A stretch of DNA of 11,186 nt from Limnohabitans sp. (GTDB lineage Bacteria > Pseudomonadota > Gammaproteobacteria > Burkholderiales > Burkholderiaceae_C): the NCBI GenBank assembly GCA_023260735.1, contig JALQUL010000056.1:1-11186 (forward strand). The letters are read 5' to 3'. A program made the translations under genes and the position numbers. The notes under the pieces were generated by a model. It saw only the letters and a program-made list of their open reading frames with translations, did not search any database and was not told where the DNA came from. Shown here piece after piece: positions 1 through 6,896 of the stretch; the first letter of the stretch is position 1, and each line of letters starts with the position of its first letter.

Positions 1-228
1 ACTCTTTAACAAGTCGGTATCTTGCAATAAGCCCTTACGGACTCCATCTGCTGCGCCTAAAAACCAATCTAGGGTAAAGCCACGCCATGGCGGTGCCGGA
101 TAAGCTGCATCATTAAAAGCAAAAATGGCCACTACTAGTAGCGGTAAAAATAAAAACGCAAAAAACAAAATTGCATAAACCACGGTAGTGGTGCGTAATG
201 TAATAGATCTAGGTAATGATGGAATCAT
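1..228 (-). CDS. Polyamine-type ABC transporter permease, PotC/PotI-like (3' part beyond window)
   Basis: This is the N-terminal 76 residues of an inner-membrane permease; the rest lies beyond the left edge. Residues about 14-38 form the first membrane helix, followed by the motif AIFAFNDAAYPAPPWRGFT, which is typical of the second permease of spermidine/putrescine importers (PotC/PotI). Its ATG (228-226) overlaps the TGA of the upstream permease gene in an ATGA junction, and a GAGG ribosome-binding sequence sits five bases upstream inside that gene, so the two are translationally coupled. It is the fourth gene of the binding protein-ATPase-permease-permease set. The subunit assignment is firm. 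The exact substrate is an inference from the binding protein, and the EAA loop that contacts the ATPase is outside the window. Confidence 0.88.
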   Translation of the reverse strand, partial: MIPSLPRSITLRTTTVVYAILFFAFLFLPLLVVAIFAFNDAAYPAPPWRGFTLDWFLGAADGVRKGLLQDTDLLKS

Positions 229-1127
229 GTGCGCCTCATCACTTCACCAAATTGTTGACCACTTAGTTTTAAACCCAACCAAACTATGGCCGTCGATAAA
301 ACCAATAACAAAAATCCAAATGCAGCACCTTGTTCCCAATTAAATCGGGTAATAAACTGGGTGTAGATTTGCTCGGTAAACCAAAGTGAATTTTTACCCC
401 CCAACAATGTAGGCGTTAAATAATTACCTAGGGTTAACATAAACACCACAATACAACCAGCGGCAATAGAGGGGGCTGCATGAGGAATAATAATTTTTCG
501 CAAAATAGACCAACCATTACCGCCTAAATCGTAAGCCGCCTCTATGAGTGAGTCATCTAAGTTTTCGAGCGAACTAATTAACGGTACCACCATAAAAAGC
601 ATAGAGGTATAAACCAATCCCACCAACACGGTGGCATCGTTATAAAGCATCTCTATGGGGGCTTGAATTATTCCAAGGCTTACCATCCAAGATGACAACA
701 CACCTGTTTCGCGCAATAAAATCATCCAACCTAAAGTACGTACAGTTTCACTCACCCAAAATGGAATTAAACATAAAACCATTAACCATGGTTTGATTCT
801 GCCCTTCGCAATTTTAGCAATCGTCCAAGCAATAGGAAAAGCCAACAACAAGGTCATAACAGTGGCCATAATCGACATGGTCGCTGTTCTTACATAGGTA
901 TTCCAGTACAAAGGTTCATTAAAAAAAGTAGCGTATTGGCTTAAACTTGGTGCATACTGCCTTGGTGCAATTCGCTCACGTAATGACAAAATTGCCAAAT
1001 CTAGGTGAGGTAGAACAATTAGACCAAACAACCACAATAATGCCGGAGCAAATAATAAAATCAAAAGTAATCGACTCATATGCCGACCGTCTGGGCTAGC
1101 AATAGAAGACTTAAAAGAACTAGACAT
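225..1127 (-). CDS. Polyamine-type ABC transporter permease, PotB/PotH-like
   Basis: A 300-residue inner-membrane permease of the spermidine/putrescine (PotB/PotH) class. A short cytoplasmic tail is followed by a membrane helix at about residues 19-41, a long periplasmic loop, and further helices at about 83-105, 113-135, 165-187, 222-242 and 267-287. The EAA loop that docks on the ATPase is at 196-216, with E196, A197, A198 and the expected glycine at 202, ending in IIIP. The ATG has a good AAAGGG site seven bases upstream and begins 16 bases after the ATPase stop, so it is co-transcribed with that gene. The stop overlaps the start of the next permease by four bases. The family is clear; polyamines as substrate are inferred from the whole operon, and related amine or ureide solutes cannot be excluded. 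Confidence 0.92.
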   Translation of the reverse strand: MSSSFKSSIASPDGRHMSRLLLILLFAPALLWLFGLIVLPHLDLAILSLRERIAPRQYAPSLSQYATFFNEPLYWNTYVRTATMSIMATVMTLLLAFPIAWTIAKIAKGRIKPWLMVLCLIPFWVSETVRTLGWMILLRETGVLSSWMVSLGIIQAPIEMLYNDATVLVGLVYTSMLFMVVPLISSLENLDDSLIEAAYDLGGNGWSILRKIIIPHAAPSIAAGCIVVFMLTLGNYLTPTLLGGKNSLWFTEQIYTQFITRFNWEQGAAFGFLLLVLSTAIVWLGLKLSGQQFGEVMRRT

Positions 1128-1143
1128 ATCAAAGCCCTTTTAA

Positions 1144-2241
1144 TTATTGACTAAAAGCCAAAGCATTCGAACTGTCCCAGGCCATTTGTACTAAATCGCC
1201 CACTTTTAATCCTGCAAACTGACCTGTTTGTGGTAAAGCTACTTGAAAACTCGTCTGGCTACTTTGTTCAGTTAACAATACCGATGAGTTAGCACCGTCA
1301 AATAATAAACTACTTACCTTAGCAATGTATTGATTGGCCAATTGATGACCATTAAAATTACCGTCCATAAAAGCCAACATGATAGCTTCAGGTCGCACAA
1401 AAACACTCACACTTGAACCTACTGAAAAACTCGTCTTGGCTCTTGTATGAATTAACAAACCTTGATCGGATACGACAGTAACAAAATCATTACCCACCGA
1501 TTGCACTTTAGCTGAAATTTTATTGTTAGCACCCACAAAGCCAGCCACAAATGGAGTGAGTGGGTTGTAATATAAATCTTGCGGACTGGCTACTTGCTCA
1601 AATTTTCCTTGATTCATAACGGCCACTTGGTCAGATAAAACCAAGGCTTCGCTTTGATCATGGGTAATATAGACAAAAGTAGTACCAAACTCGGCTTGTA
1701 ATTGCTTGAGCTCTATTTTCATATGCTCACGCAATTTTAAATCAAGAGCACCTAAGGGCTCGTCTAATAATAACAAGGTAGGCTCTAACACCAAACTGCG
1801 AGCAATTGCTACCCTTTGTTTTTGTCCACCAGAGAGCTGATCGACTCTTTTATTTTCAGTGCCAGGCAAACTCACTCGCTCCAGCATATTGGCCACACGT
1901 TTTTTGATTTCGCTTTTATCGAGGCCTTTTTGAACCAAACCGTAAGCAACATTTTCACCCACTGTCATCATTGGAAAAAGAGCCAAATGTTGGAATACCA
2001 TATTAACCGGACGACGATTTGGAGGAACTGCTGCCATTGATTGGCCACCAATTAACAAGTTGCCACTATCGGGGCTTAAAAAGCCAGCAATCATTCGTAA
2101 CAAAGTGGTTTTTCCACAACCCGATGGGCCTAATATAGAGAAAAAACTTCCCTTTTTTACTTCAAAAGATAAGTGATCAACTGCGTACATCGCTCCATAA
2201 CGTTTCACAACGTTCTCAGTTTTTAAATCAATCAATGCCAT
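1144..2241 (-). CDS. Polyamine-type ABC transporter ATP-binding protein, PotA/PotG-like
   Basis: A 365-residue cytoplasmic ATPase that powers the importer. Walker A GPSGCGKT is at 38-45, the Q-loop glutamine in VFQH at 84, the signature LSGGQKQRVAIARS at 136-149, Walker B LLLLDEP at 156-162, the D-loop just after it, and the H-loop histidine in YITHDQ at 194. After about residue 235 comes a beta-rich C-terminal regulatory (TOBE-type) domain, as usual for PotA, CysA and MalK relatives. All catalytic residues are intact and the length is normal. The ATG has a GGGAG site seven bases upstream. A gap of 144 bases containing a strong terminator separates it from the binding-protein gene, so its transcripts should be less abundant than those of the binding protein unless a further promoter exists; I could not identify one. 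Confidence 0.93.
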   Translation of the reverse strand: MALIDLKTENVVKRYGAMYAVDHLSFEVKKGSFFSILGPSGCGKTTLLRMIAGFLSPDSGNLLIGGQSMAAVPPNRRPVNMVFQHLALFPMMTVGENVAYGLVQKGLDKSEIKKRVANMLERVSLPGTENKRVDQLSGGQKQRVAIARSLVLEPTLLLLDEPLGALDLKLREHMKIELKQLQAEFGTTFVYITHDQSEALVLSDQVAVMNQGKFEQVASPQDLYYNPLTPFVAGFVGANNKISAKVQSVGNDFVTVVSDQGLLIHTRAKTSFSVGSSVSVFVRPEAIMLAFMDGNFNGHQLANQYIAKVSSLLFDGANSSVLLTEQSSQTSFQVALPQTGQFAGLKVGDLVQMAWDSSNALAFSQ

Positions 2242-2281
2242 GCAATAGCTCCCTATCTTTAAAACAATCTGTGCTTCAATT

Positions 2282-2331
2282 AAAAAATCAGCTCAGGCTC
2301 AATAGAAAAAATTCTTATGAACCTGAACTGA
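2282..2331 (-). terminator. Intrinsic terminator/attenuator between binding protein and ATPase genes
   Basis: In minus-strand RNA the arms from 2331-2318 and 2301-2288 form a continuous 14-bp stem. Two of the pairs are G-U, which become C-A mismatches in plus-strand RNA, so the structure belongs to the minus strand. The 16-base loop can extend the stem with AGAA/UUCU. Six uridines (2287-2282) follow directly. This is a textbook Rho-independent terminator inside the operon, 54 bases after the binding-protein stop. Its likely role is partial termination that keeps the binding protein in excess over the membrane complex. Confidence 0.85.
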
Positions 2332-2345
2332 GTCAATTAGTGATG

Positions 2346-2367
2346 AGAATAAAACCTTTTTTATTCT
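2346..2367 (-). repeat. AT-rich inverted repeat after the binding-protein gene
   Basis: AGAATAAAA at 2346-2354 and TTTTATTCT at 2359-2367 form a 9-bp stem around a CCTT tetraloop (AAGG in the minus-strand RNA). It lies between the binding-protein stop and the main terminator. It has no U-tract, so it is more likely to protect the 3' end of the binding-protein mRNA than to terminate. It is AT-rich and could be coincidental. Confidence 0.4.
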
Positions 2368-2385
2368 TTCAATCAAATTGTTAGA

Positions 2386-3453
2386 TTAATTAGCCGCTTT
2401 AATACGATCAAGTACACGGCCTTCGATTTCTTCTAAGCCAGCAGGTACTGCAGGATACCATTTGATATTGTTTAAAGCGGCCTCTGGGAAACTAGCACCA
2501 AACTGCGCTTTTAACTTAGCATCCATTAACTGGTCTGCACCTTTGGAAGCGGTAAAATTACCTGCAGAAGAGGCCACTTTAGCAGCAATCTCTGGTTTCA
2601 TATTAAAGTTAATCCAAGCGTAAGCAGCTTCATCATTTTTGCCTTTGGCTGGGAGTGCAAAAGCATCTACCCAACCTAAAGCACCCGCTTTTGGAGCCAC
2701 AAATTTAATGTCAGCATTTTCTGTGTTGAGTTTCCAACCTCCTGTATCCCACATCATGGCGCCCACTAATTCACCTGTGCGCATACCGTTTAATAGCTGG
2801 TCTTTGTTATCCCAGAAGAAACGTACATTGGCTTTACAATCTGTTAAGGTTTTGCCTGTTTCTTCCATTAAAGCGGTGTAGGCTTTAGCGTCACCGTACA
2901 AAGCAAATGGGTTTTTACCAGCTGCAAATGCAAACGCCAACAAGGTAGGACGCTTTAAACGCATTGAAGTTTTGCCTTTGTATTCGGCTTTGCAAAGGTC
3001 GGGGTAATCTGCAATTTTTGATGTTTTGGTATTCACTACTAAACCATCAGTACCCCAGATGTGTGGTACGCCATAAACTTTACCTGCTAAGGTGGTGTTA
3101 ATGCGAGTAGCTGTTAACATAGATGGAATAAACAAATCAGATTTGATTTTGCTCAAATCCATTGGCTTATAAATACCATGCTCTTGTTGTGGACCAGTAA
3201 TACGATCTTGTGAAGGTTGAGCCAAATCAAAGCCTGCACCACCAGTGGCGCGCAACTTAGAAATCATTTCTTCGTTGTTAGACAAAGTCACTTCTACTTT
3301 GTAGCCAGTTTCTTTTTCGAATTGCGCTTTTACATCGGCAGGCACATAGTCAGACCATGTGAGCAAGCGTAATACTTTATCGTCTGCAAAAGCTGCACTA
3401 TTTAAACCAGCTGCCAACAATGCGGCAGTTAAAACCACTGACTTCAATTTCAT
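2386..3453 (-). CDS. Periplasmic polyamine-type substrate-binding protein, PotD/PotF-like
   Basis: A 355-residue periplasmic solute-binding protein that delivers ligand to the adjacent permeases. Residues 1-23 are a classic signal peptide: a basic start, a hydrophobic core and AFA cleavage before DDK, with no lipobox. The mature protein starts with VLRLLTWSDY (27-36), the WSDY ligand-contact motif of PotF. WD at 235-236 and GWVDAF at 260-265 match the tryptophan and aspartate positions that grip amines in PotD/PotF. Cys154 and Cys206, the only cysteines, could form a disulfide. ATG with AGGGG about nine bases upstream. It is the first gene of the operon, with its own promoter and a terminator after it. 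The polyamine-class call is strong; the exact ligand is unknown. Confidence 0.9.
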   Translation of the reverse strand: MKLKSVVLTAALLAAGLNSAAFADDKVLRLLTWSDYVPADVKAQFEKETGYKVEVTLSNNEEMISKLRATGGAGFDLAQPSQDRITGPQQEHGIYKPMDLSKIKSDLFIPSMLTATRINTTLAGKVYGVPHIWGTDGLVVNTKTSKIADYPDLCKAEYKGKTSMRLKRPTLLAFAFAAGKNPFALYGDAKAYTALMEETGKTLTDCKANVRFFWDNKDQLLNGMRTGELVGAMMWDTGGWKLNTENADIKFVAPKAGALGWVDAFALPAKGKNDEAAYAWINFNMKPEIAAKVASSAGNFTASKGADQLMDAKLKAQFGASFPEAALNNIKWYPAVPAGLEEIEGRVLDRIKAAN

Positions 3454-3544
3454 GACGAATACCCCTTTAAATCTAACTCAATAGAAAAGAACAACACAAA
3501 AATGCAAGTGAAATTGAAAGAATCTCACCATCCAGTAAAATCAT

Positions 3545-3573
3545 ACAATAGCTTTGTGTCAGTTATGTGTCAA
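3545..3573 (-). promoter_or_regulatory. Sigma70-type promoter of the polyamine-type importer operon
   Basis: On the minus strand a perfect -35 TTGACA (3573-3568) is followed by a 17-base spacer and a -10 TATTGT (3550-3545), four of six consensus bases. Transcription would begin near 3538, giving a leader of about 85 bases before the binding-protein ATG. It is the best promoter match I found for this operon. Confidence 0.6.
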
Positions 3574-3587
3574 GAGTGTTACACACT
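3555..3587. promoter_or_regulatory. Phased repeats and small palindrome over the importer promoter
   Basis: TGTGTCA occurs at 3555-3561 and again at 3566-3572, exactly 11 bases apart, and a related TGTTACA follows at 3577-3583 in the same phase. The last lies in the odd palindrome GTGTTACAC (3576-3584), just upstream of the -35 box. Repeats on one face of the helix touching the -35 suggest an operator for an unidentified regulator. The sequence alone does not name the protein. Confidence 0.4.
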
Positions 3588-3685
3588 AGTTACTATTATT
3601 TTTTACTTTGTTGAGTGAGTTGTAGAATGATTCAAGTATAAGAGGGGTAGTGGTGTACATTCAAACTGCTCGGTCTAAGCACTAT

Positions 3686-4339
3686 TTAAGAGCGTAATAA
3701 TTTAATGCCAAAATAAATAAACAAAGCACCACAACTTCTTTTGAGCACTACCGATATTTTTTCTGAGGCTTTTAGGCTATTCGACAAAGCCGCTGTGGAC
3801 CAAGCCATTACCACATTCCAGATAGTGCCATTAAAAGCAAATACAGTCCCTAAAAATATCATGCTTAAAGCAGGATATGAACTAGTAGGAGCGACAAACT
3901 GAGGTAAAAATGCCAAGAAAAATAAGGCCACTTTTGGATTTAGTGCGTTAGTCAAAAATCCTCCCCAAAAAACTTTACTTAATGAAGTTTGATCTAGAGG
4001 CTGATGATGGTTATTAGCTGTAGAAATATTGAGGTGATTAGCCTTATTTTGGCTGTTCATGAACATCATACTAAAACCCAAGTAAAACAAATAGGCGGCA
4101 CCTAACCACTTCACCCATAAATAAATATCGCTAGAACTTGTCATTAAAGCAGCCAAACCAAAGGCTACTAAACAAGTATGTACCAAACAACCCGCGCCAA
4201 TACCTAGTGCAGCGACTGCGCCACTTTTAGCCCCACCACTAGCCGATTTGCCCACAATATAAAGCGTATCTGCACCGGGGGTCATATTTAACAAAAGACC
4301 AGCCACGACAAACATTAAAAAATCTTGAGTTCCTAACAT
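3686..4339 (-). CDS. RhtB/LysE-family amino-acid exporter
   Basis: A 217-residue inner-membrane protein of the RhtB branch of the LysE superfamily, which exports amino acids such as homoserine, threonine or leucine. The family signature NMTPGADTLYIVGKSASGG is at 18-36, then a glycine-rich second helix, WVKWLGAAYLFYLG (75-88), a histidine/asparagine-rich loop (about 96-118), and NALNPKVALFFLAFLPQF (131-148). Six hydrophobic segments fit the family topology and the length is usual. ATG with only a weak purine-rich ribosome-binding sequence. It is a monocistronic-looking gene between the puuD terminator and the importer promoter, with an 18-bp palindrome 25 bases upstream. I see no terminator after it, so some transcripts could run into the importer operon. 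The substrate cannot be told from sequence. Confidence 0.85.
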   Translation of the reverse strand: MLGTQDFLMFVVAGLLLNMTPGADTLYIVGKSASGGAKSGAVAALGIGAGCLVHTCLVAFGLAALMTSSSDIYLWVKWLGAAYLFYLGFSMMFMNSQNKANHLNISTANNHHQPLDQTSLSKVFWGGFLTNALNPKVALFFLAFLPQFVAPTSSYPALSMIFLGTVFAFNGTIWNVVMAWSTAALSNSLKASEKISVVLKRSCGALFIYFGIKLLRS

Positions 4340-4363
4340 AGCACTACTTTCAGAATAACAATA

Positions 4364-4381
4364 TAAACAAAATTTTGTTTA
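4364..4381. promoter_or_regulatory. Perfect 18-bp palindrome upstream of the RhtB-family exporter gene
   Basis: TAAACAAAATTTTGTTTA is a perfect inverted repeat with no spacer, 25 bases before the exporter ATG. On the minus strand TTGTAT (4390-4385) lies just before it and TATAT-rich sequence just after, so it could occupy the spacer of a weak promoter. It is a good candidate operator, but the region is AT-rich and no regulator gene is adjacent. Confidence 0.4.
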
Positions 4382-4493
4382 AAAATACAAGCGTTTAATC
4401 TAGTACCTGAAGGTAATTAATTCAAACGAAAGTGATGAAAGTTTTTTATCTTGGATGCCAATTGAATGGACTTTATAAAATTTTACGATAAAT

Positions 4494-4530
4494 AAAGAGC
4501 TAACGACTCATTATTAGCACAAAGCTCTTT
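4494..4530 (-). terminator. Possible terminator after puuD
   Basis: The arms AAAGAGCT (4530-4523 read on the minus strand) and AGCTCTTT (4501-4494) form an 8-bp stem around a 21-base loop, 25 bases after the puuD stop. A T-rich but interrupted tract follows. The position suits the end of the urate operon. The large loop and poor U-tract make it only a moderate candidate. Confidence 0.4.
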
Positions 4531-4555
4531 AGATAACAACCATAAATTAGATTGT

Positions 4556-5797
4556 TTAGGGTTTTCTAGCCAAATACCATTTGCCAATTAACTCTCTTTC
4601 TGCATCGGTAATTTGTGTGGCATTTGACATTGGCATAGCCTTAGTCACTACTACCTGCTGATAAATTAGGCTGGCATTTTGTTCGATTAAACTAGCCTGA
4701 TCAAGTCTTATGCCCTTTTGTTGAACTTGTGCACCATGGCACATATAACAACGTTGCTCGATAATTTTTTGCACTTGTTCTATGCTCACCGTCTCAACGT
4801 TGGCAGCAGTCACTGCTGTGGCTTGGTTGGTATTGACTTGACTAGTCGTAGCCAATTCAGAGCTAGGTACGCTAGGCTTTAAAGCCACAATTAAGGCCAT
4901 TAAAACAGCCACTCCTACTGCGGCATAAGGCCAAGGGTGATTATTTTTTCCTAATTTAAAACCATGGCGCAACACAAAAAACTGCCTAATTAAAGCGCCA
5001 GCTGTCATGATGGCAATTAATAAAATCCAGCGCTGTGGGTGGTTATATAAAAAGCTGTAATGATTAGACAACATCGCAAATAACACTGGCAAAGTAAAAT
5101 AGGTGTTATGAACACTTCTTTGTTTAGCTCGGATGCCGTGTATAGGATCTACTGATTTGCCCTGCTGCATATCTTTGACCATGGTTTTTTGACCAGGAAT
5201 AATCCAAAAGAACACATTGGCGCTCATTGAAGTGGCCAGCATAGCGCCGGTTAATAAAAAAGCTGCACGACCAGAAAACAGATGTGCAGTTAAGTAAGCA
5301 CTTAAGGCTACCAAAACCAACATAGATAAACCTAACCATGCATTGCCATTTTTTTGTTTTAAAAATACACGGCATAAAGTGTCGTATATGAACCAAAATG
5401 CCACTAAGAAACCAATAGCTGCAAAACCAGCCGTATTGGCCGACCAATCAAATACTGTTTTATCGACTAAATAAAAATTGGCATTCCATAAATAAGAAAC
5501 ACAAAACAACCCAAAACCGGTGAGCCAAGTACTGTAGCTTTCCCAATAAAACCAATGCAAATTTTCGGGTAACTTTTTAGGAGCGACCAAATATTTTTGA
5601 GGGTTGTAAAAACCACCACCATGTACGGCCCATAACTCGCCGCCCACTCCTGCCTGTTTTAAATCATCAGCCACTGGTGGCACTAAACTACTATCTAAAA
5701 ATACAAAATAAAACGACGAACCAATCCAAGCAATTGCTGTAATAACATGAGCCCAACGTAATAATAAGTTAGCCCAATCTAATAAATATGTCTCCAC
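4556..5797 (-). CDS. puuD: Membrane-bound urate hydroxylase PuuD with C-terminal cytochrome c domain
   Basis: A 413-residue inner-membrane urate oxidase that converts urate to 5-hydroxyisourate. It passes electrons to a covalently bound heme rather than producing hydrogen peroxide. About eight hydrophobic helices make up residues 8-310, with histidines in RWAHVI (H17) and on loops (for example EN-LHW and VHNTYF) that could ligate heme in the membrane. A linker rich in T, A, V and N (about 311-335) leads to a small cytochrome c domain with CYMCH at 350-354 and candidate distal methionines at 388 and 390 (KAMPMSN). The length is normal for PuuD. The start is GTG, with AGAGGT six bases upstream; no in-frame ATG fits. 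It lies 32 bases after xdhC and is probably co-transcribed. The neighbouring hydroxyisourate hydrolase acts on its product. Heme attachment needs a cytochrome c maturation system encoded elsewhere. Confidence 0.92.
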   Translation of the reverse strand: METYLLDWANLLLRWAHVITAIAWIGSSFYFVFLDSSLVPPVADDLKQAGVGGELWAVHGGGFYNPQKYLVAPKKLPENLHWFYWESYSTWLTGFGLFCVSYLWNANFYLVDKTVFDWSANTAGFAAIGFLVAFWFIYDTLCRVFLKQKNGNAWLGLSMLVLVALSAYLTAHLFSGRAAFLLTGAMLATSMSANVFFWIIPGQKTMVKDMQQGKSVDPIHGIRAKQRSVHNTYFTLPVLFAMLSNHYSFLYNHPQRWILLIAIMTAGALIRQFFVLRHGFKLGKNNHPWPYAAVGVAVLMALIVALKPSVPSSELATTSQVNTNQATAVTAANVETVSIEQVQKIIEQRCYMCHGAQVQQKGIRLDQASLIEQNASLIYQQVVVTKAMPMSNATQITDAERELIGKWYLARKP

Positions 5798-5829
5798 TTT
5801 TTTACCTCTACATTTATCATTAATTAATC

Positions 5830-6681
5830 TTAACTGAACTTGCTACTTAGCCAATCCGCTACTACTGACAAGGCAATCACCGCTGGCTCTTTGCCTTTTA
5901 TAGAAGGCAAGCCAATCGGGCACTTCACTTTATCTAAATCAGCCCGAGAAAAACCCATTGCTAACAATCTTGAACTAAAACTAGCCCATTTGGTAGCACT
6001 GCCAATTAAACCTATGCTACCCAAGTCGGATTTTTTTTGTTGCCTCACTAAACACGCCTTTAAAATCTCAAAGTCTTCTGCATGGTTATGTGTCAAAATT
6101 AATACCTTGCTATTAGGTTTTAAATCTAACACACCGTCTGCTATAGGATCAATTTGCTCATAGCGTAACTGGCTAGTAAAAGCCTGCTGCAATGAAGTAT
6201 CAATTTGCCAAAACTCTTCGTCACGGCTGTCTTTAACCATCACCTCATAAGAAAACAAAAGCAATTGCCGTGCCAACGCCAAGCTCACATGCCCTGCTCC
6301 AAATAAACTTACCGGCTCATAGTGTTGTTGAATCTGCAAAACATGTTGTAATGCATCGGCTCCTGTTAAGCAGTCCATTTGCACCTGAACTTTTCCACCA
6401 CAACACTGACCTAATTGAGCACCCAATATAAATTGCTGAGTTCTACCCTCCAAATTAAAATTTTTGGGCGACGCTTCAAGAATTTGTTTTAACCATTCTC
6501 TAGCAGAAAGAAGTAATTGCCACTCTAGATGGCCACCTCCAACAGTCCCCCAAAATGAATCAAGCGACACCCACATACAAGTGCCTTCATCACGCGGAGC
6601 TGAACCCTTGACCTGAGTAATAAAAACTCTAATCAAAGACGTTTCTGGATGAATATGAATCAGTTCAGTAATGGCTCGCAA
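5830..6681 (-). CDS. xdhC: Xanthine dehydrogenase accessory protein XdhC
   Basis: A cytoplasmic chaperone that binds sulfurated molybdenum cofactor and inserts it into xanthine dehydrogenase. The family landmarks are in order: GSAPRDEG (26-33), GTVGGGHLEW (45-54), the cysteine pair in LGQCCGGKV (90-98), a Rossmann-like VSLFGAGHVSLALARQL (124-140), LTHNHAED (196-203, where most relatives have THDH), GLIGSATKW (224-232) and CPIGLPSIKGKEPAVIALSV (254-273). Length of 283 is normal. The start is probably TTG at 6681, with an AAAAGG site upstream. No ATG or GTG occurs in frame between there and the in-frame stop 39 bases further upstream, and this start gives the usual N-terminal length. The dehydrogenase subunits it serves are not in the window. 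It lies between the hydrolase gene and puuD, all on one strand. Confidence 0.88.
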   Translation of the reverse strand: MRAITELIHIHPETSLIRVFITQVKGSAPRDEGTCMWVSLDSFWGTVGGGHLEWQLLLSAREWLKQILEASPKNFNLEGRTQQFILGAQLGQCCGGKVQVQMDCLTGADALQHVLQIQQHYEPVSLFGAGHVSLALARQLLLFSYEVMVKDSRDEEFWQIDTSLQQAFTSQLRYEQIDPIADGVLDLKPNSKVLILTHNHAEDFEILKACLVRQQKKSDLGSIGLIGSATKWASFSSRLLAMGFSRADLDKVKCPIGLPSIKGKEPAVIALSVVADWLSSKFS

Positions 6682-6896
6682 TCGGGCACCTTTTCGAATA
6701 GTGGAGAGAATCTTTTGAGCTCAATGAATAGCAATCGTTCAAATTGGTAAAAATCAATACTCAATGAGACGGGACAAGGGACCAACGCCAATGCAGTAAA
6801 TTCTCCTTCGGCACATTGATACGTGGATTAAAAAACTACACAACTGGCTCAGTAAGCCCTGTCATATTGATAATTAACCGCCTTGCACCTATTGCC
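6682..6896. other. Unexplained 215-base gap between uraH-like gene and xdhC
   Basis: No convincing gene or promoter is seen here. On the minus strand a frame reads AIGARRLIINMTGLTEPVV, then a TAG, then FFNPRINVPKENLLHW and a further stop; a second frame is open from about 6825 to past 6670 without a good start. The plus strand has a 57-codon open frame without ATG at 6768-6941. Other marks are the palindrome TTGAGCTCAA (6715-6724), two copies of CTCAATGA 40 bases apart (6720, 6760), and a weak GGCT/AGCC hairpin followed by T6 near 6830. It could be a leader RNA of xdhC, a decayed gene, or spacer. Confidence 0.35.

Noticed and set aside
5124..5447. Second minus-strand frame of 107 codons within puuD
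   Set aside because: It overlaps the transmembrane part of puuD in another frame and its composition is that of a shifted membrane protein.
5840..6163. Plus-strand frame of 107 codons opposite xdhC
   Set aside because: It is antisense to conserved XdhC motifs (CPIGLPSIKG and the LTHNHAED region), so it is a shadow of that gene.
6775..6800. Sigma54-like GG...GC pattern on the minus strand before xdhC
   Set aside because: The distance between the GGC and TTG elements is wrong for a -24/-12 promoter.
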